From Actinomadura luteofluorescens (GTDB lineage: Bacteria; Actinomycetota; Actinomycetes; Streptosporangiales; Streptosporangiaceae): 64,000 nt of DNA. The position numbers were made by a program, and so were the translations under genes. The notes under the pieces are model-generated. The model had not been told where the DNA came from. It worked only from the letters and a program-made list of their open reading frames with translations, and ran no database searches. The stretch covers positions 4,402,001-4,466,000 of the forward strand of contig NZ_JACCBA010000001.1 in assembly GCF_013409365.1 (NCBI RefSeq). The letters run 5' to 3'. Positions 26,539 to 35,207 of this stretch are shown here, one piece after another (position 1 is the stretch's first letter; each line of letters starts with the position of its first letter).

Positions 26539-26907
26539 TCAGCAGCTGGACGGGGTCGCGTCAGGGCCGTGGAGCGGGGCCCGGTCGGCCCGCACCTCGG
26601 CACGGCGGTGGCGGCGGATCAGGTTGGTCGCGATTCCGTAGAGCCAGGGGCGGGCGTCGGGGCGCGCCGGGTCGTAGCGGTGACGGCGGTCGAAGGCGAC
26701 GAGGAAGGTCTCTGCCACGACGTCCTCGGCCGCGTCCCGGCCCAGGCGCCGCGTCACGTACCGCATGATCTCCGTGGCGTGCCGGTGGAACAGGCCCGCG
26801 AACCTCTCGGGCTCGGTCCGGGAAGCGGCGATCAGGGACGCGTCGGTGGGCTCGTCGTCGGCGGGCTCGGGCCGCCGGGACGGCGAGGAACGGCTCGTTG
26901 TCGGCAT
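26539..26907 (-). CDS. Sigma-70 (ECF) region 2 protein lacking region 4
   Basis: 122 aa from ATG at 26907 with GAGAGG seven bases before it. Region 2 is clear: [21 protein letters not shown], then [22 protein letters not shown] and [20 protein letters not shown] (core binding and -10 recognition). A normal ECF sigma continues for about 80 residues to region 4; here it stops 18 residues later at ATPSSC, followed at once by a terminator. No region 4 was seen in any frame nearby. It may be a decayed gene or a region-2-only regulator. It is next to an MFS exporter on the same strand. Confidence 0.75.
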   Translation of the reverse strand: MPTTSRSSPSRRPEPADDEPTDASLIAASRTEPERFAGLFHRHATEIMRYVTRRLGRDAAEDVVAETFLVAFDRRHRYDPARPDARPWLYGIATNLIRRHRRAEVRADRAPLHGPDATPSSC

Positions 26908-26976
26908 GCGCGGACCTCTCGGTCGTGGACGTTTCACCTCCTCTTGCCCGGACGGCCGTGCGCGGGTCCCTCCGGT

Positions 26977-28302
26977 TCAGGAACCGTCCTCGACGACGCC
27001 GGCGCGGCCCTCACGTGCCGGTGCGCGCAGGAGGAGGTAGCCGAACAGGGCGCCCGCGAACTGGAATCCGGCGATCGCGAGGACCAGGCCGACCGGGCCG
27101 ATCGCGTCGGCGGACGCGGCGGTCAGCGCGGCGCCGACCGCGGACGCTCCGATCTTGAGGCTGCCGCCCGTGGTGTTGACCTGCCCGAGCCGGTCAGGGG
27201 GCGACTCGCGCTGGCGCAGCATGAGCGTGGCCGCGAAGACGGGTCCCTCCGCGATTCCCGCGGCGACGAACGCCGCCGTCGCCCACGGCATGGACGGCGC
27301 GGCGGCGAGGGCGGCGAGCGAGGCCCCGAACGCGACGAGTCCGGCGATCATGACGGGTTCGGCGTGCCTGGGCGTCAGCCACCGGCTGGACGCCAGGGAG
27401 CCGATCAGCGAGCCGACGGCCATGGCCACGAGCAGCCGTCCGCCCGCGCTGGGCGACGCGCCGATGTGCCCGGCGAGCAGCACCGCCGTGACGGCGACGC
27501 CGCCGAAGCCCATCCACGCGAGCGTCGTCGCGACGGTCAGGGCCCGCAGCACCCGGCCCTGGGCCAGCACGACCAGCCCGCCCGTGATCACCGAGAGCGC
27601 CCCCGCCATGGGCGGGCGCGCCTCGGGGCCCGTCTCGGTCTCGATGGCCGCCGCCCGACCGCCGACCGCGCCCGTGTCGGCCGCGGCCTCCACCGCCGCC
27701 GCCGCCGCACCCGGCGCGGCGGCGTCCGCGCTCGCGGACGGGCCGGGGAAGGGCAGGAACGGAAGGGTCAGGAGGCCGAGGACGCCGACCGCGACCACGG
27801 CGGTCCCGGCGTACTGGCCGCCGGCCACGGCGGCGAGGCCGGCGGCGAGGCCGGGGCCGGCGATCCCGGCGAGGTTGTAGCTGGAGGCCTCCAGGCCGTA
27901 GGCGCGCGAGAGCCGGCCGGCCGGGACGAACCGGGGCAGCAGGCTGGTCAGCGCGACGACGATGGGCTCGGTGCAGCCGATCACGGCGGCGACGACCAGC
28001 GCCAGGGCGAGCGGCGAGCGTCCCGCGAGGACCAGCAGCAGCCCGGTCGAGGCGGCGTAGCAGGCGGCGAGGGCGACGGCGCCGCGGCGGGGGCGCGCCA
28101 CCCGGTCCAGCGCGTTGCCGATCACGGGCCCGCTCAGCACGTACGGCAGCGTCATCGCGGTCTGCAGGTACCCGGCGGTGGCGGCGTGGCCCGTCCGCGC
28201 CTGGACGGTCAGGACCAGCGCGGTCGCGACGCCCTCGGCCGAAACGCGCAGCATCGTCGCCGACGTGAGATGGAGGGGCAGCCCCGCGTTCCTGCCGATC
28301 AC
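26977..28302 (-). CDS. MFS transporter
   Basis: 441 aa from GTG at 28302 ([17 protein letters not shown]). About 12 transmembrane helices in two halves, joined by an Ala-rich cytoplasmic loop (residues 190-235). The sequence [35 protein letters not shown] and related features fit drug-efflux-type MFS proteins. It shares a 42-base divergent promoter region with arcA. Exported substrate unknown. Confidence 0.85.
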   Translation of the reverse strand: MIGRNAGLPLHLTSATMLRVSAEGVATALVLTVQARTGHAATAGYLQTAMTLPYVLSGPVIGNALDRVARPRRGAVALAACYAASTGLLLVLAGRSPLALALVVAAVIGCTEPIVVALTSLLPRFVPAGRLSRAYGLEASSYNLAGIAGPGLAAGLAAVAGGQYAGTAVVAVGVLGLLTLPFLPFPGPSASADAAAPGAAAAAVEAAADTGAVGGRAAAIETETGPEARPPMAGALSVITGGLVVLAQGRVLRALTVATTLAWMGFGGVAVTAVLLAGHIGASPSAGGRLLVAMAVGSLIGSLASSRWLTPRHAEPVMIAGLVAFGASLAALAAAPSMPWATAAFVAAGIAEGPVFAATLMLRQRESPPDRLGQVNTTGGSLKIGASAVGAALTAASADAIGPVGLVLAIAGFQFAGALFGYLLLRAPAREGRAGVVEDGS

Positions 28303-28344
28303 CCTCGAATGGTGGCATATCGTCCGCCGCCTAGACTGCGGAGG

Positions 28345-29553
28345 GTGACGGCAGCGAAGACAGCGCACGAGCACCGGGTCACCAGCGAGGTCGGGCGGCT
28401 GCGGACGGTGCTGCTGCACCGTCCCGGCGCGGAGCTCAAGCGGCTGACCCCGCGCAACAGCGACAAGCTCCTGTTCGACGCGATCCCGTGGGCGGGCCGG
28501 GCCCAGGAGGAGCACGACGCGTTCGCCGAGGCGCTGCGGTCGCGCGGCGTCGAGGTCCTGTACGTGACCGAGCTGCTGCAGGACGCCCTGGAGTACGAGG
28601 CCGCGCGCGAGCAGGCGATCGCCGGCGCCATCGTCGATCTGCGCCTCGGGGACCAGCTCCGCCGCGTGGTCGAGGACCACCTGCGCGGGCTCGACCCGGA
28701 GAACCTCGCGCACACGCTGATCGCGGGGCTCGCGCACGAGGAGCTGAAGGCCGGGCACGGCCTCGTCTACCGGCTGATGGACGAGCAGGACTTCATCGTC
28801 GATCCGCTGCCGGGCCTGCTGTTCACCCGCGACAACAGCACCTGGATCGGCGACCGCGTGGCGGTGACGAGCCTCGCGATGGAGGCGCGGCGGCGCGAGT
28901 CGGCCCTCACGGGGCTGGTCTACGCGCACCATCCGCGGTTCGCCGGGGTGGAGCCGGTCTACACCCCGTCCCTGGAGCATCTGGAGGGCGGCGACGTCCT
29001 GCTGCTGCGCCCGGGCGTGATCGCCGTGGGCACCGGCGAGCGGACGACGCCGGCGGGTGTCGAGCGCCTGGCACGCCAGGTGATCGGGGCCGGGCTGGCG
29101 CACACGGTGCTGGCCGTGCCGATCGCGCAGGAGCGCGCCACCATGCACCTCGACACCGTCTGCACGATGGTCGACGTCGACACCGTCGTGATGTACCCGC
29201 CGGTGGCGCACTCGCTGACCGCCTACACGGTGACGCTGGACGAGGGCCACCTGCGCGTCGCCGAACCGCGCCCGTTCCTCCAGGCCGCCGCCGACGCGAT
29301 GGGCCTGGACCGCCTCAAGGTGATCGACACCGGGCTCGACCCGGTCACCGCCGAGCGCGAGCAGTGGGACGACGGGAACAACACCCTCGCCGTGGCCCCG
29401 CGCCTGTGCGTCGCCTACGAGCGCAACATCGAGACCAACGCGCAGCTGGAGGCGTCCGGGATCGAGGTCATCCGGATCAGCGGGAGCGAGCTCGGGACGG
29501 GGCGCGGCGGTCCGCGCTGCATGTCGTGCCCGATCCTCCGCGAGGAGATCTGA
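28345..29553 (+). CDS. arcA: Arginine deiminase
   Basis: 402 aa from GTG at 28345; an in-frame ATG at 28309 is an alternative with 12 more residues. Guanidino-modifying enzyme family motifs are all present: [44 protein letters not shown], and the catalytic Cys392 in [10 protein letters not shown]. It hydrolyses arginine to citrulline and ammonia. There is no arcB, arcC or arcD alongside, so the full ATP-yielding pathway is not encoded here; acid or nitrogen stress use is possible. Confidence 0.95.
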   Translation: MTAAKTAHEHRVTSEVGRLRTVLLHRPGAELKRLTPRNSDKLLFDAIPWAGRAQEEHDAFAEALRSRGVEVLYVTELLQDALEYEAAREQAIAGAIVDLRLGDQLRRVVEDHLRGLDPENLAHTLIAGLAHEELKAGHGLVYRLMDEQDFIVDPLPGLLFTRDNSTWIGDRVAVTSLAMEARRRESALTGLVYAHHPRFAGVEPVYTPSLEHLEGGDVLLLRPGVIAVGTGERTTPAGVERLARQVIGAGLAHTVLAVPIAQERATMHLDTVCTMVDVDTVVMYPPVAHSLTAYTVTLDEGHLRVAEPRPFLQAAADAMGLDRLKVIDTGLDPVTAEREQWDDGNNTLAVAPRLCVAYERNIETNAQLEASGIEVIRISGSELGTGRGGPRCMSCPILREEI

Positions 29554-29580
29554 GCCCTCACCGGCGGAGTGCGATTCTGC

Positions 29581-29628
29581 GTTCTTCCCGGCGCCGGGGG
29601 CTCAGAGGCGCGCGGCGCCGGGAAGAAC
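29581..29628 (+). terminator. Terminator after arcA
   Basis: Perfect 15-bp stem GTTCTTCCCGGCGCC with its complement, 18-base loop, 28 bases past the arcA stop. Confidence 0.8.
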
Positions 29629-29631
29629 AAT

Positions 29632-29676
29632 CAACGCTCGCGATGTCGACGGGGGCACGACATCGCCCGAGCGTTG
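29632..29676 (-). terminator. Terminator after ATP-binding regulator
   Basis: Inverted repeat CAACGCTCG..GATGTCG with its complement, one bulge; it faces the convergent gene ending at 29725. Confidence 0.6.
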
Positions 29677-29724
29677 GAGAGGACCATACAAGGTCGGGCG
29701 GGGTTCCTTCCAGGCAGGGTCGCT

Positions 29725-30345
29725 CTATGCCGGATATGCCCGGCTTGGAGCCACTTCACTCCTGGTTCCGTTGCAGAGGTCTTCGCCCGGCTCGTCCAGC
29801 AGGTCGGGAAAGGCGGACAGATCCGGGACGACGGCGTGCGCACCGGCAGGGGCGGCCATCCGGTCGTCGCCGGACGACCTGGGCGTCCGCAGGATGGCCC
29901 AGACCGTCGTGGTGCCGTCCTCGTGGCGCACGCCCCAGCCCTCGGACAGGGCCTCGACGATGCCGAGCCCGCGCCCGCCGAGCGAGGACAGAGTGCCCGG
30001 GCCGCGGCGCGGCTCGGTCATGGCGCCGCCGTCGCTGACCTCCAGTTCGAGGAGGTCACCGCGGCACAGCCAGCAGACCTTCACCTGGCCGGACGGCAGT
30101 GGCCGCGCGTGCCGCAGGGCGTTGCTGAGCAGCTCGCTCACGATGACGCTGGCGTCGTCGACGACCGAGTCGTAGACGCCCGAGTCGGCCAGCTCCGAAC
30201 TGAGGCGCCTGCGGGCGACCGCGACGCTGGACGGTGCGTGTGGCAGCAGTACGACGCTCGACGCCCTCACCTCCCCGATGCTCCGCTCACTCGGACGTGT
30301 TCCGTCATCACCCTTCCGGTACGTCCGAAATGCCCTGATGGCCAT
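29725..30345 (-). CDS. HATPase_c_2 anti-sigma-type ATP-binding regulator
   Basis: 206 aa from ATG at 30345; the start is uncertain because the ribosome-binding site is weak, and a GTG near 30270 would give VRASSVVLLPHAPSSV. A Bergerat-fold ATPase: N box VSELLSNALRHA, G1 VSDGGAM and G2 GGRGLGIVEAL. This is the single-domain RsbW/SpoIIAB-like class, which phosphorylates STAS antagonists and binds sigma factors. The C-terminal 55 residues are unstructured. A STAS protein is encoded 12 kb away. Confidence 0.85.
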   Translation of the reverse strand: MAIRAFRTYRKGDDGTRPSERSIGEVRASSVVLLPHAPSSVAVARRRLSSELADSGVYDSVVDDASVIVSELLSNALRHARPLPSGQVKVCWLCRGDLLELEVSDGGAMTEPRRGPGTLSSLGGRGLGIVEALSEGWGVRHEDGTTTVWAILRTPRSSGDDRMAAPAGAHAVVPDLSAFPDLLDEPGEDLCNGTRSEVAPSRAYPA

Positions 30346-30641
30346 GACGGGAAACCCGAACGGATCAGTTCACCACCTGCACAACGAGTCATCAGCCGTC
30401 CGGTCACGGTGATCACCCCCGGGATCGGAATCTCGTCACCAACGGCGACCAACCAAGGATCTATCCAGCCAACGGCGGATTTACTCCTCACGCACGCGTT
30501 TCGTCCGTCACACGCCGCCGCTACCGCACTTCTCCGCACCGTTCCCAGCCTGCCACCCCGCGAGACCACCGAAAGCGCTGGTCACGCCCGTCTCACCGGA
30601 CCGCCCGGGGCGGACTGTCCGCACGGTAAGTAACCGTCCGC
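30346..30641. other. Gene-free stretch, 296 bases
   Basis: Lower GC than its surroundings, between the ATP-binding regulator start and the sensor kinase stop. It should contain the promoter of 29725-30345 on the minus strand. No hairpin, ORF with a ribosome-binding site, or clear promoter hexamer pair was found. Confidence 0.4.
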
Positions 30642-32654
30642 TCATCCCGCGGAACGCAACACCAGGCGCATGCACGTCCCCTCGCCCGCCCGGGCGCCAC
30701 CTGCGGGACCGCGCCTCTCGGTGACGGAGAGTAGCCGAGCGGTCCGTTCCTCTTCGGGGTTTTCGGGGTCTATAGACCCACTGTTGGCTGTTTGGGGGGT
30801 TTCGATGTGAGATGTCTCACGCCGTGCCGGGTGCGCGGAGATCGTGCCGCCCTGCGCCTCCGTCAGCCGTTTGACGATGTAGAGGCCGAGCCCGATGCCG
30901 CCGAACCTGCGGCGGTCCCCCGCGTCCCCCTGGACGAACCGCTCGAAGATGCGCTCGTGGTCGCCGATCGGGATGCCGATGCCCTCGTCGGAGACCGTGA
31001 CGACGATGCCCGCGCCCTCGCGGCGGGCCCGCACCCGCACGGTCCCGCCGTCCGGGGAGTACTTGAACGCGTTCTCCAGCAGCTGCCCGAGGACGATGTC
31101 GGTGGCCATCGCGTCCCCGTCGCACGGCGGCAGGTCCGGATCGATCTCCAGCTCCACCCGGTGCAGCGGCGACAGCGAGCGGAACCCGCCGACCACGCCC
31201 TCCAGGACGCGGACGAGGTCGAACGGCTCGATCGTCACCGCCAGCTCGTCGGCCCCGGCGCGGGAACCGAGCAACAGGTGCTCGACGAGCCGCGCGAGCG
31301 ACTGGGCGCGCTCGGCGATGGTCGCGACGGCGGCGCGGCGGTCGGCGTCGGGCAGCTCGTCCCACCGGTTGACCAGCGTGGACGCGAACCCCTGCACGAC
31401 CGTGATCGGCGTCCGCAGCTCATGGCTGGTCGTGGCGAGGAACAGGTCCTTGGCCTCCTCCAGCGCCTTGGCCTCCGAGACGTCGCGGAAGTCGACGACC
31501 AGCTCGCCGGTCTCCTCGATCTCGGCGGCCAGCACGTTCAGCCAGGTCCCCGACTCCAGGCGGAAGGTGAGCATCTCGCCGAGCGCGGGCATGTCGAACG
31601 GCAGCGGGCGCCCGATCGCGTCCTGCGGCGGGATGCCGGTGAGGGTCTGCGCGGCGTTGTTCCAGTGCCGGACGACCAGGTCGTGGTCCAGCACCGCGAT
31701 GCCGTCGGCGCTGGAGTCGATGACGGCGCGCTCGTGCGCCCGCTGCCGGACGACCTCCGCGTAGGCGACGGCGTTGCCGACCGCGACCCCGGCGTGCCCG
31801 GCGAGCAGCTCCAGCAGTTCGAGCTCGGTGTGCCCGACCTTGCGTCCGGAGAACAGCGCGTACAGCGCGCCGTACGGCCGGTTCTGCAGGTACGACAGGC
31901 CGAGGGCGATCGTGTGCAGGCCGGGCAGCTCCGACCAGATCAGGTCGCCGAGGCGCCGCTCGCCCGTCGCGAGCTTCACGGTCTTGCCCGACCGCAGCAG
32001 CTCCCCGACCAGGCTCGGCCGCAGCTCGGCGCACCGGCCGCGCATCCGCTCCGGCAGCCCCGACATGCTGACCAGCCGCAGCCGCTCGCCCTCGATCTTG
32101 ACGAAGCCGCCGGCGTCGGCGCCGGTCAGCTCGATGAGCGCGGCGGTGATCCGGTCGAGCACGACGGCGAGGTCGAGCTCGGCGCCGAGGTCGGCGACGA
32201 TGTCGTTCAGCCGCCGGACCAGCCGCGCCCGCTCGGTCATCCGGTTCTGGACGATCTCGTCGTCCTCGACCGGGTGGTACACCCCGACCCAGCCGAGCAG
32301 CGTGCCGTTCGGGTCCTTCAGCAGGCTGGTGTCGATGCGCACGTCGATGAGCCGGCCGCCGCGGTGGAAGCGGCGGGTGGCGATCGAGATCTGCCCGCCG
32401 TCGCTCTCGCCCTCGCCGCCCCGCCGGGTGAGCAGCCGCTCCTGGACGGCGTTGTGCTCGGCCTTCAGCTCGTCGGGGACGATCGGCGGGACCCGGCCGA
32501 GCATCTCCCCGGCGCTCCAGCCGAACATGCGCTCGGCCGCCGGATTCCAGACGGTGACCCGGTGCCGCTGGTCCACGGCTACGATCGCGTCCGCGGCGCT
32601 CTCGATGACGGCCCGCGCGATCGGATCGTGCACGTGCTGATACACGTCTGTCAT
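30642..32654 (-). CDS. Soluble PAS-GAF-PAS sensor histidine kinase
   Basis: 670 aa from ATG at 32654 (MTDVYQHVHDPIARAV). Domain order: PAS (about 12-130), GAF (150-300), PAS (308-392), HisKA with His411 in TTSHELRTPITVV, and HATPase with N box LLENAFKYSP, G1 SDEGIGIP and G2 RFGGIGLGLYIVKRL. No transmembrane helix, so it senses an internal ligand or redox signal. The HATPase should end with one more strand after GGTISAHPA; instead the frame runs into about 50 atypical residues. Orphan kinase with no regulator alongside. Confidence 0.9.
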   Translation of the reverse strand: MTDVYQHVHDPIARAVIESAADAIVAVDQRHRVTVWNPAAERMFGWSAGEMLGRVPPIVPDELKAEHNAVQERLLTRRGGEGESDGGQISIATRRFHRGGRLIDVRIDTSLLKDPNGTLLGWVGVYHPVEDDEIVQNRMTERARLVRRLNDIVADLGAELDLAVVLDRITAALIELTGADAGGFVKIEGERLRLVSMSGLPERMRGRCAELRPSLVGELLRSGKTVKLATGERRLGDLIWSELPGLHTIALGLSYLQNRPYGALYALFSGRKVGHTELELLELLAGHAGVAVGNAVAYAEVVRQRAHERAVIDSSADGIAVLDHDLVVRHWNNAAQTLTGIPPQDAIGRPLPFDMPALGEMLTFRLESGTWLNVLAAEIEETGELVVDFRDVSEAKALEEAKDLFLATTSHELRTPITVVQGFASTLVNRWDELPDADRRAAVATIAERAQSLARLVEHLLLGSRAGADELAVTIEPFDLVRVLEGVVGGFRSLSPLHRVELEIDPDLPPCDGDAMATDIVLGQLLENAFKYSPDGGTVRVRARREGAGIVVTVSDEGIGIPIGDHERIFERFVQGDAGDRRRFGGIGLGLYIVKRLTEAQGGTISAHPARRETSHIETPQTANSGSIDPENPEEERTARLLSVTERRGPAGGARAGEGTCMRLVLRSAG
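30766..30779. promoter_or_regulatory. Perfect palindrome GGGTCTATAGACCC
   Basis: 14-base perfect palindrome inside the 3' end of the sensor kinase frame, in a local A/T-rich patch. It could be a regulator site or part of a degraded terminator. Confidence 0.4.
30807..30820. promoter_or_regulatory. Inverted repeat GTGAGA-TG-TCTCAC
   Basis: Second palindrome 41 bases from the first in the same patch, also within the atypical tail of the kinase gene. Confidence 0.35.
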
Positions 32655-32718
32655 CGTGCCACCGGACTCCGGCATGCCGCCGGGCAACTTGCGCCGAAAC
32701 TTGCCTTCGACCCAAACC

Positions 32719-34065
32719 TTACCGTCTGGTAAGCCTCCCGATGAGCAGGGCCGCGACCCCTGCGACCAGGAACGACAGCAGCGAGGCGCTCATCCACGTC
32801 TGCGGCGTGAAGTGCAGCGCGTCCCGGACGTCCGACCAGAACCCGGCCCAGCGGGCGACCGTTCCCGGGTTGACGAGCTGGTAGACGACGAACCCCGCCG
32901 CCCATGCCGCGATCATGCCCCAGCGGGACGGCGCGGTCCGCGAGACGTCCCATCCGCCCGCCCGGCGGCGGCCGAGGAAGAAGTCGGCGGCGAGCACGCC
33001 GAGCATCGGCACGAACACCGACCCGATCAGCGACAGGAAGCCCGCGTAGTCACCGATGTCCAGGACCAGCGCGAGCACGGTGATGCCGATGCCGAGCGCC
33101 ACGCTCAGCACCCGGCGGTCGGCCCGGGGGAACAGGTTCTGGATCGACACCGCCGTGGAGTAGGTGTCGGCGAACGACTGGTCGGCCTCCCGCAGCACGA
33201 ACACCGCGAAGAACACCACGCCCAGCGAGGCGCCGAGGAACGGGTCGAAGATCCTTTCCGAATCGCCCGCGACCAGCGCCAGCGCGAGCAGCCCGAGGAC
33301 GTAGGCGACGATCTGCGTGACGGAGTAGCCGACGGCCGCGGCTCCGAACGCCCCGCGCTCGGTGCGCGCGTGCCGGGTGTAGTCGGCGGCGACCGGGACC
33401 CAGGAGATCGACACGGCCAGCGCGGCGTCGGCGCCGAGCCAGAACCCGCCCCACGAGCCCTGCGTCAGGTCGGGCAGCGGCTCCTGGACGAGCCGGACGT
33501 AGAAGTACACGAGCGCGATCGCCACCGCGACGGTCACGTAGCGGCGCAGCAGCCGCACCGAGCCGAGCGGCCAGACCGTCAGCACGGTCGTGATCGCGCC
33601 GGCGGCGACCACGTAGCCCCAGCGCGGGACGCCGTCCCACAGCTCGCGGGCGGCGTCGGCGATGACGATCAGCTCGAACGTCCCCCACCCGATCAGCTGG
33701 GCGATGTTGAGGACGGTCGGCGCGTACGACAGCCGCGCCCCGAACAGGCCGCGCAGCAGCACCATCGCGGGCTGCCCGGTGCGCGCCCCGGGCACGGCGG
33801 CGAGCCCGAGCATCAGCCCGCCGAGGGCCGTCCCGACGGCCATCGCGACGATGCCCGCCATGATCGAGATCGTCGGCCGGCCGTCGGCGTCCGGCGCGAG
33901 GACGGTGTAGGCGCCGGAGAAGGCCAGGAGGCTGACGCCGAGGTTCCCCCAGAAGGCGCTCTGGTCCCAGAATCCGAGGACCTTGGGGGCGGGCTCGTCG
34001 AGGGTGAAGGGGACCTCGTCGCGGGCGCGCTCGCCCTCAGGGCGCTTTTCGACATCGGACGTCAC
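32719..34065 (-). CDS. cytX: NCS1 permease CytX, likely HMP transporter
   Basis: 448 aa. GTG at 34065 is chosen over GTG 34074 because the AGGGAG at the end of the riboswitch lies ten bases upstream of it. About 12 transmembrane helices, NCS1 family: FWDQSAFWGNLGVSLL, VLNIAQLIGWGTFELIV, SWVPVAADYTRHA. A TPP riboswitch immediately upstream identifies it as the CytX branch, importing the thiamin pyrimidine precursor HMP rather than cytosine. Substrate is inferred from that context. Confidence 0.88.
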   Translation of the reverse strand: MTSDVEKRPEGERARDEVPFTLDEPAPKVLGFWDQSAFWGNLGVSLLAFSGAYTVLAPDADGRPTISIMAGIVAMAVGTALGGLMLGLAAVPGARTGQPAMVLLRGLFGARLSYAPTVLNIAQLIGWGTFELIVIADAARELWDGVPRWGYVVAAGAITTVLTVWPLGSVRLLRRYVTVAVAIALVYFYVRLVQEPLPDLTQGSWGGFWLGADAALAVSISWVPVAADYTRHARTERGAFGAAAVGYSVTQIVAYVLGLLALALVAGDSERIFDPFLGASLGVVFFAVFVLREADQSFADTYSTAVSIQNLFPRADRRVLSVALGIGITVLALVLDIGDYAGFLSLIGSVFVPMLGVLAADFFLGRRRAGGWDVSRTAPSRWGMIAAWAAGFVVYQLVNPGTVARWAGFWSDVRDALHFTPQTWMSASLLSFLVAGVAALLIGRLTRR

Positions 34066-34072
34066 GGGACGC

Positions 34073-34165
34073 ACACTCCCTACGCCGGCATTACCCGGAC
34101 AGGTTCATGCGGTCGGCGACGCCTCGGAGGCCGCCCTCTCAGCCCGGCTCTGGCCCGAGCTCCCG
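34073..34165 (-). promoter_or_regulatory. TPP riboswitch
   Basis: Read on the minus strand, it holds all THI-element blocks in order: AGCTCGGG, GGGCTGAGAG, a GC-rich variable hairpin (GCGGCCTCCGAGGC), CATGAACCTG, GGGTAATGCCGGCGTAGGGA. The last block contains the likely Shine-Dalgarno sequence of cytX, so thiamin diphosphate binding should hide it and block translation. Confidence 0.95.
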
Positions 34166-34250
34166 CGGTTATCGGTCAGGCCCGATCGTACAACCGCCCG
34201 TCATCCCCCAAAAGAGGGCATCCGGGTCAGATCACTCGGCGTCCGCCCGA

Positions 34251-34586
34251 TCAGGCGACATAGGGCGGGCCGTCCCCCGCGCCCTCCATCGGGCGCCCGG
34301 CGCCGGCCCACCCGTGCATGCCGTCGTCGACGTTCCTCGCCAGCCACCCCGCCTGGTTCAGCGCGGACGTGACCTGCGCGGACCGCGCCCCGGAACGGCA
34401 GATCACGTAGACCTCCCGGTCGCGCGGGACCTCCCCGGCGCGGTCGCCGAGCTGGCGCATGGGGATGTGGACCGCCGCGGGCGCGTGGCCCGCGTCCCAC
34501 TCGTCCTGTTCCCGGACGTCCAGCAGGTAGCCGTCCTGCGGAACGTCCGCGGCGACAACGGCCGGTACGTCTTCCCCGAAATTCAT
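34251..34586 (-). CDS. Single-domain rhodanese
   Basis: 111 aa from ATG at 34586. Rhodanese fold: LLDVREQDEWDAGHAPAAVHIPM, then the active-site loop VICRSGARSA with the sulfur-carrying Cys. It probably transfers sulfane sulfur in the cytoplasm (cyanide or thiol acceptors, or sulfur delivery). Divergent from the lipoprotein gene, with only 47 bases between. Confidence 0.92.
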   Translation of the reverse strand: MNFGEDVPAVVAADVPQDGYLLDVREQDEWDAGHAPAAVHIPMRQLGDRAGEVPRDREVYVICRSGARSAQVTSALNQAGWLARNVDDGMHGWAGAGRPMEGAGDGPPYVA

Positions 34587-34633
34587 CACACCCCCCATGG
34601 AACCGCGCGAAGCCCCCCTGCGTCGAATCACGC

Positions 34634-35095
34634 ATGCGGTATCGGACGCTCCTTTTCGCAGCGCCCGGGCTGGCCATGCTCCTGTCCACGGCCGCCTGCG
34701 GCGACGAACAGGCAAACGGAAACTCCGCCGGAGGGCCTTCGGGCACGACGTCCCTGCAGCCGTCCGGCTCACCGGCGGACACACTCACCGTGCAGGTCAA
34801 GGCCTCCAAGGAGGCGCCCGCCAAGACCTGGCGGCTGACCTGCGAACCGCCCGGCGGCGACCATCCCGAGGCGGCCGGCGCCTGCGCGGCGCTCACCAAG
34901 GTGAAGGAACCCTTCGCACCCGTCCCCAAGGACCAGATGTGCACCAAGATCTACGGCGGTCCGGAGATCGCCACGGTCAAGGGCACCTGGCGGGGCAAGC
35001 AGATCGACACCACGTTCACCCGCGACGACGGCTGCCAGCTGCACCGCTGGAGCCAGATCGGCCCGGTCTTCGGGAACGTCCCGAAGGTCCGCTGA
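34634..35095 (+). CDS. Subtilisin-inhibitor-like lipoprotein
   Basis: 153 aa. Lipoprotein signal peptide with lipobox LSTAAC (Cys22), then a Ser/Gly/Pro-rich linker and an SSI-family domain from residue 49: TLTVQVKA, TWRLTCEPPGGDHPEA, GACAAL, MCTKIYGGPEIATVKGTW, and DDGC. The four cysteines (70, 84, 103, 134) match the two conserved disulfides. By alignment with SSI, the reactive P1 residue is Lys105, predicting inhibition of trypsin-like proteases. Streptomyces inhibitors are freely secreted; anchoring to the membrane is unusual. Confidence 0.88.
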   Translation: MRYRTLLFAAPGLAMLLSTAACGDEQANGNSAGGPSGTTSLQPSGSPADTLTVQVKASKEAPAKTWRLTCEPPGGDHPEAAGACAALTKVKEPFAPVPKDQMCTKIYGGPEIATVKGTWRGKQIDTTFTRDDGCQLHRWSQIGPVFGNVPKVR

Positions 35096-35153
35096 ACCCT
35101 TCCGCCCGTCCGGACGAGCCATCCCCGTTCCGGCTCCGTCCACCGACCCGAGT

Positions 35154-35183
35154 GTCAGGCCCCGGCGCCCGCCGGGGCCTGAC
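35154..35183. terminator. Bidirectional terminator
   Basis: GTCAGGCCCCGGC and its complement, 13-14 bp perfect stem with a very short loop, between two convergent genes. Confidence 0.75.
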
Positions 35184-35207
35184 GCCTCTCGCGGCGCGGA
35201 ACGCGGG

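Noticed and set aside
26215..28344. Plus-strand extension of arcA reaching back to 26215
   Set aside because: The frame is open by GC bias only; the arcA family starts near [10 protein letters not shown], matching GTG 28345.
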